From assembly GCF_900115905.1 (NCBI RefSeq), contig NZ_FOYD01000003.1:310001-374000 (forward strand): a DNA stretch of 64,000 bases, given 5' to 3'. Numbering within the stretch: the first letter of the stretch is position 1; the number at the start of each line of letters is the position of its first letter. Below are positions 56,927-64,000 of this stretch, piece by piece. This stretch comes from Halopseudomonas formosensis. Its GTDB lineage: Bacteria > Pseudomonadota > Gammaproteobacteria > Pseudomonadales > Pseudomonadaceae. The notes below the pieces were generated by a model. It made no database searches. It was given only the letters and a program-made list of their open reading frames with translations, and was not told where the DNA came from. Position numbers and translations under genes: made by a program.

Positions 56927-59494
56927 TCAGCTGGTAAAGCTGAACTCGTCGCCTTCGACGCCAGCCTTGATCACCGCGCCGGGTTCGAAGTCGCCGGCGA
57001 GGATGCGTTGGGCCAGCGGGTTTTCGATCCAGCGCTGGATCGCGCGCTTGAGCGGGCGGGCGCCGTAGACCGGGTCGTAGCCGACGGCGATGAGTTTTTC
57101 CACCGCTTCGCCGCTCAGCTCCAGGTTGAGGTCGCGTTCGGCCAGACGCTGACGCAGGCGGTTGAGCTGGATGTCGGCGATGCCGGCGATCTGCTCCTTG
57201 CCCAGCGGTTCGAACACCACCACTTCGTCGATCCGGTTGATGAACTCGGGACGGAAGTGCTGGCCAATGGCGTCCATGGCCGCCGCCCGCTGTGCTTCCA
57301 CGTCACCGGCCAGTTCCTGGATCTGCGCCGAACCGAGGTTGGATGTCATCACCACCACGGTGTTGCGGAAGTCCACGGTACGGCCCTGGCTGTCGGTCAG
57401 GCGACCATCCTCCAGCACCTGCAGCAGCACGTTGAACACATCCGGGTGCGCCTTCTCCACCTCATCCAGCAGGATCACCGAGTAGGGCTTGCGGCGAACG
57501 GCTTCGGTCAGATAGCCCCCCTCCTCATAACCCACATAACCCGGAGGCGCCCCGATCAGCCGGGCCACGGAGTGCTTCTCCATGAACTCGGACATGTCGA
57601 TGCGCACCATGGCGTCTTCGGTGTCGAACAGGAACTCCGCCAGCGCCTTGCACAGCTCGGTCTTGCCCACCCCGGTGGGGCCGAGGAACAGGAAGGAGCC
57701 ACTGGGCCGGTTCGGGTCCGACAGCCCGGCACGGGAACGGCGCACCGCGTTGGATACGGCAACCACGGCCTCGTGCTGGCCGATCACCCGCTTGTGCAGT
57801 TCATCTTCCATGCGCAGCAGCTTGTCCCGCTCGCCTTCGAGCATCTTAGATACCGGGATACCGGTCCACTTGGAGACCACCTCGGCGATTTCCTCGTCGG
57901 TCACCTTGTTGCGCAGCAGCTGGTTCTCGGTCTTGCTGTGCTGCTCGGCCATCTGCTGGCTGCGCTCCAGATCGGGGATGATGCCGTACTGCAGCTCGGC
58001 CATGCGATTCAGGTCACCCTTGCGCCGTGCCTGTTCCAGCTCGGCCTTGGCCTGCTCGATCTTCTCCTGCAGCTGGGCAGTGCCCTGCACCTCGGCTTTC
58101 TCGGCCTTCCAGATCTCTTCCAGATCGGCGTATTCCTTCTCGACCCGGGCAATCTCTTCCTTCAGCTTCTCCAGACGCTTGCGGGCAGCTTCGTCCTCTT
58201 CCTTCTTCAGCGCCTCCTGCTCCACCTTGAGCTGGATCAGGCGACGGTCGAGACGGTCGAGTTCCTCGGGCTTGGAGTCGATCTCCATGCGGATGCGGCT
58301 GGCAGCCTCGTCGATCAGATCGATGGCCTTGTCCGGCAGCTGGCGGTCGGTGATGTAGCGATGCGACAGCTTGGCCGCAGCGATGATGGCGCCGTCGGTG
58401 ATCGCCACCTTGTGGTGAACCTCGTAACGCTCCTTGAGGCCACGCAGAATGGCGATGGTGTCCTCCTCGCTCGGCTCATCCACCAGCACCTTCTGGAAGC
58501 GGCGCTCCAGCGCGGCGTCCTTCTCGATGTACTGACGGTATTCATCCAGGGTAGTGGCACCCACGCAGTGCAGTTCGCCACGGGCCAACGCCGGCTTGAG
58601 CATGTTACCGGCATCCATGGAGCCCTCGGCCTTGCCGGCCCCGACCATGGTGTGCAGCTCGTCGATGAACAGGATGATCTGCCCTTCCTGCTTGCTCAGC
58701 TCGTTGAGGACCGCCTTCAGGCGCTCCTCGAACTCGCCGCGGAACTTGGCCCCGGCGATCAGCGCGCCCATGTCCAGCGACAGCAGACGTTTACCCTTGA
58801 GGCCGTCCGGCACTTCGCCGTTGACGATACGCTGGGCCAGACCTTCGACAATCGCGGTCTTGCCCACCCCGGGCTCGCCAATGAGCACGGGGTTGTTCTT
58901 GGTACGGCGCTGCAGCACCTGGACAGTACGGCGAATCTCGTCATCCCGACCGATCACCGGATCGAGCTTGCCTTCCTCGGCACGACGGGTCAGGTCAACA
59001 GTGTACTTGTCCAAGGCCTGACGGGATTCTTCGGCGTTGGCATCCGTCACGGCTTCGCCTCCTCGGAGGTTGTCGATAGCGGTTTCCAGGGCCTTGGCAG
59101 ACACACCCTGCCCCAGCAGTATCTTGCCCAGGCGGGTGTTGCTGTCCATGGCAGCCAGCAGCACCAGCTCACTGGAGATGAACTGGTCGCCCCGCTTCTG
59201 CGCCAGGGCATCGGCCTTGTTCAGCAGGCGCGCCAGATCCTGGGACAGGTTGATATCCCCGGTGGGGTTGCTGATGGTCGGCAGCTGCTCCATGGCCTCG
59301 CTGAGTTGCTGGCGCAGCGCGTTGAGATCGAAGCCCACCTGCAGCAAAAGCGGTCGAATGGAGCCGTGCTGCTGCTCCATCAAGGCCAGCATCAGGTGCA
59401 GGGGGTCAATCTGGTTGTGGTCCCGTCCCACCGCCATGGACTGGGCATCGGACAGGGCCACTTGCAGAGTGCTTGTGAGACGGTCGATACGCAT
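56927..59494 (-). CDS. clpB: ATP-dependent disaggregase ClpB
   Basis: Heat-shock disaggregase acting with DnaK. The 855-residue protein has the N-terminal Clp_N repeat domain (about 1-145), first AAA domain with Walker A GEPGVGKT (about 205-212), the coiled-coil M domain (about 410-525, [27 protein letters not shown]), and a second AAA domain with GPTGVGKT and a sensor region. A sigma-32 promoter precedes it. Length is normal. It is followed by the RAYT region and preceded by pgeF on the same strand. Confidence 0.97.
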   Translation of the reverse strand: MRIDRLTSTLQVALSDAQSMAVGRDHNQIDPLHLMLALMEQQHGSIRPLLLQVGFDLNALRQQLSEAMEQLPTISNPTGDINLSQDLARLLNKADALAQKRGDQFISSELVLLAAMDSNTRLGKILLGQGVSAKALETAIDNLRGGEAVTDANAEESRQALDKYTVDLTRRAEEGKLDPVIGRDDEIRRTVQVLQRRTKNNPVLIGEPGVGKTAIVEGLAQRIVNGEVPDGLKGKRLLSLDMGALIAGAKFRGEFEERLKAVLNELSKQEGQIILFIDELHTMVGAGKAEGSMDAGNMLKPALARGELHCVGATTLDEYRQYIEKDAALERRFQKVLVDEPSEEDTIAILRGLKERYEVHHKVAITDGAIIAAAKLSHRYITDRQLPDKAIDLIDEAASRIRMEIDSKPEELDRLDRRLIQLKVEQEALKKEEDEAARKRLEKLKEEIARVEKEYADLEEIWKAEKAEVQGTAQLQEKIEQAKAELEQARRKGDLNRMAELQYGIIPDLERSQQMAEQHSKTENQLLRNKVTDEEIAEVVSKWTGIPVSKMLEGERDKLLRMEDELHKRVIGQHEAVVAVSNAVRRSRAGLSDPNRPSGSFLFLGPTGVGKTELCKALAEFLFDTEDAMVRIDMSEFMEKHSVARLIGAPPGYVGYEEGGYLTEAVRRKPYSVILLDEVEKAHPDVFNVLLQVLEDGRLTDSQGRTVDFRNTVVVMTSNLGSAQIQELAGDVEAQRAAAMDAIGQHFRPEFINRIDEVVVFEPLGKEQIAGIADIQLNRLRQRLAERDLNLELSGEAVEKLIAVGYDPVYGARPLKRAIQRWIENPLAQRILAGDFEPGAVIKAGVEGDEFSFTS

Positions 59495-59533
59495 GAGTAT
59501 CCATCCTTAACAGATTCATATGAGATGAATGAT

Positions 59534-59561
59534 AGATAAGGATGATTATCCCGCTTTCAAG
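59534..59561 (-). promoter_or_regulatory. Sigma-32 heat-shock promoter of clpB
   Basis: On the minus strand CTTGAAA (59555-59561) matches the sigma-32 -35 consensus. After 13 bases, CCTTATCT (59534-59541) resembles the -10 consensus CCCCATnT, with five of seven fixed positions. It lies 40 bases before the clpB start, and ClpB is a known sigma-32 target. Confidence 0.8.
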
Positions 59562-59591
59562 GGCAAAAACCTGACGAGCGTCAATTTTCTG

Positions 59592-60323
59592 TCAGATTGA
59601 CGCTTCAATCCAGATCAGTGAAGCGAAACGACCGGTCTGACCGTCCCGGCGATAGGAGTAGAAGCGTACCGAGTCGCTCACGGTGCACCAGCCACCACCA
59701 TGAATGGCCTCTATCCCCAGCGCCTGCAGGCGCAGTCGCGCCAGCTGATAGATATCCGCCAAATAGTGCCCCGGCCTTGCCGATGGCTTGAAGCAGTCCG
59801 CAGCGGCGATGCTGCCGAAGATCTCCTTGACTTCCGGCCCGACCTCGAAGGCGTCGGGACCGATCGCCGGCCCCAGCCAGACCAGCAGTTCCTCCGGGGG
59901 CACCTGCATGGCAGCCACGGTATTTTCCAGAATGCCGGAGGCCAGCCCCCGCCATCCGGCATGGGCTGCTGCCACCCGGGTACCGGCGCGGTCGCAGAAC
60001 AGGACCGGCAGGCAATCGGCAGTCATCACCGCGCAGGCTACACCCGGCTCGGTGGTCCAGCTGGCGTCAGCCTCTTCCACCAGGCCGGGGGCAGCCTCGA
60101 CCACATCGGTACTGTGAGTCTGGTCCAGCCAGGCAATGCGGCTACCGGTCAGCCGCGCCAGCTCGGCGCGGTTGGCCAGCACGTGGTTAGGATCGTCGCC
60201 CACATGGTTGCCCAGATTGAACCCCTTGAAGCGTCCCTGACTGCAGCCATCCTGGCGCGTCGTCACGCAGGTTCTTACCCATTCGGGAGCAGGCCAGTCG
60301 GCCTTCAACCAGAAATCCTTCAT
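59592..60323 (-). CDS. pgeF: Peptidoglycan editing factor PgeF (laccase-domain, YfiH family)
   Basis: Purine-nucleoside-phosphorylase-like fold protein reported to correct misplaced L-Ser in peptidoglycan and to act on purine nucleosides. The 243-residue product has TTRQDGCSQGRFKGFNLGNHVGDD and the zinc ligands H70 (WLDQTHSTDV), C104 (MTADCLPVLF) and H121 (AAAHAGWRGL). Its start overlaps the rluD stop by four bases, the usual rluD-pgeF pairing. Its stop is inside an imperfect hairpin formed by AGCGTCAA and TTGACGCT just upstream of clpB. Confidence 0.93.
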   Translation of the reverse strand: MKDFWLKADWPAPEWVRTCVTTRQDGCSQGRFKGFNLGNHVGDDPNHVLANRAELARLTGSRIAWLDQTHSTDVVEAAPGLVEEADASWTTEPGVACAVMTADCLPVLFCDRAGTRVAAAHAGWRGLASGILENTVAAMQVPPEELLVWLGPAIGPDAFEVGPEVKEIFGSIAAADCFKPSARPGHYLADIYQLARLRLQALGIEAIHGGGWCTVSDSVRFYSYRRDGQTGRFASLIWIEASI

Positions 60324-61279
60324 TCTTCCTGTTCACCATCGGCGCGCAGCAGCGCCAGCAGTTCCACCATATCCTGCGGCAACGGGGCCTCCCAGCGCAT
60401 GGGCCGGTTGTCGTCAGGATGTTCCAGTTCCAGTCGCCGGGCATGCAGCGCCTGGCGCGGAAAGTTGCGCAACATCGCGATCAGTTCCGACGATGCGCCC
60501 GCCGGTATGCGCAGCCGACCACCATAGGTGCTGTCGCCCACCAGCGGATAATGAATATGGCTCATGTGGACACGGATCTGGTGCGTGCGGCCGGTCTCCA
60601 GCTTGACCCGTACATGGGTGTGGGCACGGAAACGACTGATTACCCGGTAATGGCTGACTGCCTCCTTGCCGCCGGCCACCACTGCCATCTTCTGGCGATT
60701 GGTACCATGTCGGGCAATGGGCGCATCCACCTTGCCACCAGCGGTCATGACACCGACCACCACGCATTCGTATTCCCGGGTCACGGTGCGGTTCTGCAGC
60801 TGCACGACCAGATCGGTCTGCGCCTCCAGGGTCTTGGCCACGACCATGAGCCCGGTGGTGTCCTTGTCCAGCCGGTGCACTATGCCCGCCCGCGGCACGG
60901 TGGCCAGCTCCGGGGCGTGATGCAGCAGCGCGTTGAGCAGGGTGCCATCCTGATGGCCGGCGGCGGGATGTACCACCAGACCGGCGGGCTTGTTGATCAC
61001 CAGCAGCGCGTGGTCTTCATAGACGATGTCCAGCTTGATGTCCTGTGGCTGCCAGTCGCCCTGGATTTCCCGCTCGGCATCCAGCTCCAGCATCTCGCCG
61101 CCATAGACCATGTCCCGGGGACGGATCTGTTTGCCGTCCACGGTCAGGCTGCCGTCCTTGATCCAGCCCTGCAGACGGGAACGGGAGTGGCCGGGGAACA
61201 ATTGGGCTGCGGCCTGGTCAAGGCGTTGACCACCACACTCGGGAGTGACCTGCGCGGACAGGCGGATTCGTTCTGACAT
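60320..61279 (-). CDS. rluD: 23S rRNA pseudouridine(1911/1915/1917) synthase
   Basis: Makes the pseudouridines of helix 69, including the one methylated by RlmH, encoded elsewhere in this window. The 319-residue protein has an N-terminal S4-like domain (GQRLDQAAAQLFPGHSRSRLQGWIKDG) and the RluA-type catalytic motif GIVHRLDKDTTGLMVVAKT with the active Asp in HRLDKDT. The open frame extends to 61393; MSERIRLSAQV at 61279 is the standard start. Divergent from bamD. Confidence 0.95.
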   Translation of the reverse strand: MSERIRLSAQVTPECGGQRLDQAAAQLFPGHSRSRLQGWIKDGSLTVDGKQIRPRDMVYGGEMLELDAEREIQGDWQPQDIKLDIVYEDHALLVINKPAGLVVHPAAGHQDGTLLNALLHHAPELATVPRAGIVHRLDKDTTGLMVVAKTLEAQTDLVVQLQNRTVTREYECVVVGVMTAGGKVDAPIARHGTNRQKMAVVAGGKEAVSHYRVISRFRAHTHVRVKLETGRTHQIRVHMSHIHYPLVGDSTYGGRLRIPAGASSELIAMLRNFPRQALHARRLELEHPDDNRPMRWEAPLPQDMVELLALLRADGEQEE

Positions 61280-61461
61280 CTGAGGCTCGCTGGCATGCGC
61301 CGAGGCGCAGAGATGACACGCAATCCCTTTTGGTTTCGGCTCGACGCTGTGGTTAAATACGGCTTCTGTGCGGGCACAAGAGGTGTCCGGCAACAGTAGC
61401 CAACTATAACAGGACGGCTGTCACGGCAACAGCACAAGGTCGTCCCTCCGGATGTCAACAT

Positions 61462-62463
61462 ATGTCGATAAAACATCTCATGCTGGTGGGTCTGGTGGTA
61501 CTGCTGGCAGCCTGCTCATCAAACAAGGCAAACGTACTGGATGAGTCTCTCAGCGAGTCCGAACTGTATGCGATGGCCCAGAGGAATCTGGATGCCAACA
61601 ACTACAGCATGGCAATCGATTCGCTCCGCGCGCTGGAGTCGCGCTACCCCTTCGGCCGCTTTGCCGAACAGGCCCAGCTGGAGCTGATCTACGCCTACTA
61701 CCAGAGCATGGAGCTGGAGGCCGCCAAGTCCTCGGCAGACCGTTTCATCCGTCTGCACCCGCAGCATCCCGATGTGGACTACGCCTACTACATGCGCGGC
61801 ATGACCTCCTTCACCCGTGACCGCGGCCTGTTCGAGCGCTTCCTGCCGCTGGACATGACCCGCCGCGACCCGGGCGCCGCCCGCGACTCCTTCAACGAGT
61901 TTGCTCAGCTGGTCAGCCGCTACCCGGACAGCCGCTATGCGCCGGATGCCCGCCTGCGCATGGTCTACCTGCGCAACCTGCTGGCAGCCTACGACGCCCA
62001 CGTCGGCCACTACTATCTCAAGCGTGGCGCCTATGTGGCGGCGGCCAACCGTGGCCGTTACATTGTCGAGAATTTCCAGCAAACCCCGGCGGTGGGTGAC
62101 GGCCTGGCGCTGATGGTGGAAGCCTACCGCCGGCTGGCGATGGATGATCTGGCCGACAATGCCCTGCTGACCCTGCAGACCAACTACCCCGATCACCCGA
62201 GCCTGAAGGATGGCGAGTTCCGTCACCATGTGGAGCCGGCACAGAAGGATGCGGGCTGGTTCAAGTCCATGACCACCGGCCTGCTGGACAAGGCACTGAC
62301 CCCGCCGTCGATGAACCGCGAGACACAGATGGAGCGGGAGATGGAGCAGCAGTACCAGAATGCCCGCAGCGCCCTGCCCAAGGACATCCGCGCACCCCAG
62401 CGGGAAGAGCAGCAGCCCAAGCGCTCGATCTGGAGCCGCATGACCTTCGGATTGTTTGACTGA
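61462..62463 (+). CDS. bamD: Outer membrane assembly lipoprotein BamD
   Basis: Essential partner of BamA in inserting outer-membrane beta-barrels. The 333-residue product has a lipobox LLAACSS with lipidated C18, then TPR repeats ([76 protein letters not shown]). The C-terminal tail after about 290 is extended compared with E. coli BamD (245 residues) and rich in Gln, Arg and Lys, as in Pseudomonas. Divergent from rluD. Confidence 0.96.
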   Translation: MSIKHLMLVGLVVLLAACSSNKANVLDESLSESELYAMAQRNLDANNYSMAIDSLRALESRYPFGRFAEQAQLELIYAYYQSMELEAAKSSADRFIRLHPQHPDVDYAYYMRGMTSFTRDRGLFERFLPLDMTRRDPGAARDSFNEFAQLVSRYPDSRYAPDARLRMVYLRNLLAAYDAHVGHYYLKRGAYVAAANRGRYIVENFQQTPAVGDGLALMVEAYRRLAMDDLADNALLTLQTNYPDHPSLKDGEFRHHVEPAQKDAGWFKSMTTGLLDKALTPPSMNRETQMEREMEQQYQNARSALPKDIRAPQREEQQPKRSIWSRMTFGLFD

Positions 62464-62504
62464 AACGCTACCACCGGGGAGCGTCGAGCTTCCTCGTCGC
62501 GTTT

Positions 62505-62906
62505 CCTGGGAACGTCGAGCACCAGCTCGATGACGCGGACGAGCCAGTGCTCGTCCCTCCCAGGCAACCCCGGACTCCCCACTCCCGAGAACACGGAGCT
62601 TCCCGAAAACGTAGAACTCCCGGGAACGTCGAGCACCAGCTCGATGAAGTGGACGAGCCAGTGCTCGCCCCTCCCAGGCAACCCCGGACTCCCCACTCCC
62701 GAGAACACCGAGCTTCCCGGGAACGTCGAACTTCCTGGGAACGTCGAGCACCAGCTCGATGAAGTGGACGAGCCAGTGCTCGCCCCTCCCAGGCAACCCC
62801 CGGAACACCCTCCCAGCAACGTTGAACTCCGGGGAACGTCGAGCTTCCCGGGAACGTCGAGCACCAGCTCGATGACGCGGACGAGCCGATGCCCGTCCCT
62901 CCCGGG
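62505..62906. repeat. REP family A cluster A5: four-copy tandem array of the 60-nt element
   Basis: Four 60-nt elements start at 62505, 62619, 62734 and 62847, a period of 113-115. Each has CCTGGGAACG or CCCGGGAACG, hairpin TCGAGC-ACCA-GCTCGA, a 6-base linker (TGACGC or TGAAGT), hairpin GGACGAGC-N4-GCTCGTCC or a one-to-two-base variant, and CTCCCAGG or its equivalent. The 53-55-nt spacers are themselves related. The array fills the 449-base gap between bamD and nadE; no gene is seen. Confidence 0.9.
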
Positions 62907-62912
62907 TCGCTG

Positions 62913-64000
62913 TTACCCCTCCAGCGCCCACCTGGCCGTAATCGGCAGCCGCCGATCTCGACCAAAGCCGCGCTGCGTCACTCGGGGGCCTATCGGCGCC
63001 TGGCGCCGCTTGTACTCGTTGCGGTCCACCAGGGTCAGCACCCTGTGCACCAGCTCCGCGTCGAAACCCGCTCTGACAATGTCGTCCGCCGACTGATCCT
63101 GCTCCACGTACAGGCGCAGTATCTCGTCCAGCACCGGATAGGGCGGCAGGGAATCCTCGTCCTTCTGCCCGGGCGCCAGCTCGGCTGACGGCGGGCGGTC
63201 GATGACCCGCTGCGGAATCACCGGTCCGAGGCTGTTACGGTACTCGGCCAGCCGATAGACCATGGTCTTGGGCACATCCTTGAGCACACAGAAGCCCCCG
63301 GCCATGTCGCCGTACAGGGTCGAGTAGCCCACCGCCGACTCGCTCTTGTTGCTGGTGGTCAGCACCAGGGCCCCGCTCTTGTTGGACAGGGCCATCAGCA
63401 ACACGGCACGGCAGCGTGCCTGCAGGTTCTCCTCGGTGGTATCACGCTGAGTACCCTCGAACACCGGGGCCAGCGTCGCCATGAAGCTCTCTACCATGGG
63501 GGCGATCGGCAGTACCCGGTAGGTCACCCCCTGCTGGGTGGCCTGCTCGGCGGCATCATGGATGCTGATTTCCGAGGTGTAGTGGTAGGGCATCATCACC
63601 GCTTCCACCCGCTCCGCCCCAAGGGCATCCACCGCTACCGCCATGGTCAGGGCCGAGTCGATACCGCCGGACAGCCCCAGCAATACGCCCTTGAAGCCAT
63701 TCTTGCCGATGTAGTCGCGAACGCCGACCACCAGCGCCTGATAGATGCTGGCCTCCAGCTCCGGCAGCGGCTCGAGCCGGCCCTGCTGCAATCGCACGCC
63801 CTGCTCGTCGAAGTCCACGTCCACCGCAAACAGCCCTTCGTCGTATGCCGGCGCACGCAGGGCAATATCCCCATTGGCCGCCATGGCCAGGGACCCGCCG
63901 TCGAATACCAGCTCGTCCTGCCCGCCGATCTGGTTGACATAGAGGACCGGCATGCCACCTTCGGCACAGCGCAGGCGCAGGGTGTCCTCCCGCTCGATCT
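62913..64000 (-). CDS. nadE: Glutamine-dependent NAD+ synthetase (partial, N-terminus beyond the window)
   Basis: Amidates nicotinic acid adenine dinucleotide, the product of NadD, to NAD+. The frame is open to the window edge; the visible part includes the end of the nitrilase-type glutaminase domain (LYVNQIGGQDELVFDGGS) and the ATP-pyrophosphatase domain with GLSGGIDSALT and TTSNKSESAVGYSTLYGDMAGG. The missing part would contain the glutaminase catalytic residues. The stop TAA is seven bases from the last family A element. Not a pseudogene: it is cut only by the window. Confidence 0.95.
   Translation of the reverse strand, partial: IEREDTLRLRCAEGGMPVLYVNQIGGQDELVFDGGSLAMAANGDIALRAPAYDEGLFAVDVDFDEQGVRLQQGRLEPLPELEASIYQALVVGVRDYIGKNGFKGVLLGLSGGIDSALTMAVAVDALGAERVEAVMMPYHYTSEISIHDAAEQATQQGVTYRVLPIAPMVESFMATLAPVFEGTQRDTTEENLQARCRAVLLMALSNKSGALVLTTSNKSESAVGYSTLYGDMAGGFCVLKDVPKTMVYRLAEYRNSLGPVIPQRVIDRPPSAELAPGQKDEDSLPPYPVLDEILRLYVEQDQSADDIVRAGFDAELVHRVLTLVDRNEYKRRQAPIGPRVTQRGFGRDRRLPITARWALEG

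Noticed and set aside
57008-59539. Plus-strand open frame of 843 codons
   Set aside because: It is the antisense of clpB; high GC leaves such frames open and the product shows no domain.
62505-62906. CRISPR-like array of four repeats with regular spacers
   Set aside because: The spacers are related to one another, the 60-nt repeats hold two hairpins and vary in sequence, copies occur at distant loci, and no cas gene is present.
62223-62964. Minus-strand frames with repeated Ser/Gly/Arg blocks after bamD
   Set aside because: They translate the REPIN array; the repetitive protein is a product of the repeats, not a gene.
62913-64000. nadE as a truncated pseudogene
   Set aside because: The frame stays open through the window edge with conserved glutaminase-domain sequence; it is only cut by the window.

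Overview
The window is a gamma-proteobacterial chromosome segment, high in GC, of Pseudomonas type. Its two conserved halves follow P. aeruginosa gene order: a lipA-lipB-dacA-rlpA-mltB-rodA-mrdA-rlmH-rsfS-nadD-proA-mpg block (like PA3996-PA4010) and an hldE-msbA ... waa core ... ilvE-glnE-aceE-aceF block (like PA4996-PA5016). The order comparison is from memory; no search was run. The species is not P. aeruginosa, because a D-rhamnan O-polysaccharide locus sits inside the LPS core region, the wapR/ssg/dnpA/mig-14 group is missing there, and the repeat families are different.

Layout. 1-13,600: end of a CorC/HlyC-type protein, lipoate synthesis (lipA, lipB), the cell elongation and septal peptidoglycan cluster (dacA, rlpA, mltB, rodA, mrdA), ribosome genes (rlmH, rsfS), nadD, proA, a DNA glycosylase and a long DedA protein. 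13,600-18,800: a MaoC hydratase, a small exported protein, then hldE, msbA and a small LPS-type kinase. 18,967-32,845: two paralogous glycosyltransferases, two paralogous methyltransferases, then rmd-gmd-manC-wzm-wzt-wbpX-wbpY-wbpZ, the order of the P. aeruginosa common polysaccharide antigen (A-band) operon. 33,206-38,276: waaL ligase, two glycosyltransferases and a carbamoyltransferase for the core. 38,444-39,561: an Xre/RES toxin-antitoxin pair. 39,562-46,678: four linked kinase genes, waaG, waaC and waaF. 47,074-55,596: ilvE, glnE, aceE, aceF. 55,600-64,000: a REP-associated transposase (RAYT) among its repeats, clpB, pgeF, rluD, bamD and a nadE cut by the window edge.

How the parts work together. 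HldE makes ADP-heptose; WaaC, WaaF, WaaG, WapH and the kinases build and phosphorylate the inner core; MsbA flips lipid A-core; Gmd and Rmd with ManC supply GDP-D-rhamnose; WbpX/Y/Z polymerise it; Wzm/Wzt export it; WaaL joins it to the core. A complete LPS assembly line therefore lies in one 28 kb stretch.

The most unusual content is repetitive. A 60-nt double-hairpin element (family A; REPIN-like) occurs in five intergenic clusters, faces inward on both sides of the RAYT gene, and forms a four-copy array with a 113-115 nt period after bamD. A second, unrelated REP family (B) forms an array after waaF and supplies the ilvE stop codon. Regulatory signals that stand out are a sigma-32 promoter before clpB, a consensus-like sigma-70 promoter before rmd, and a pair of TGTAGT-N3-ACTACA palindromes before aceE. 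I saw no tRNA, rRNA, CRISPR array or prophage.
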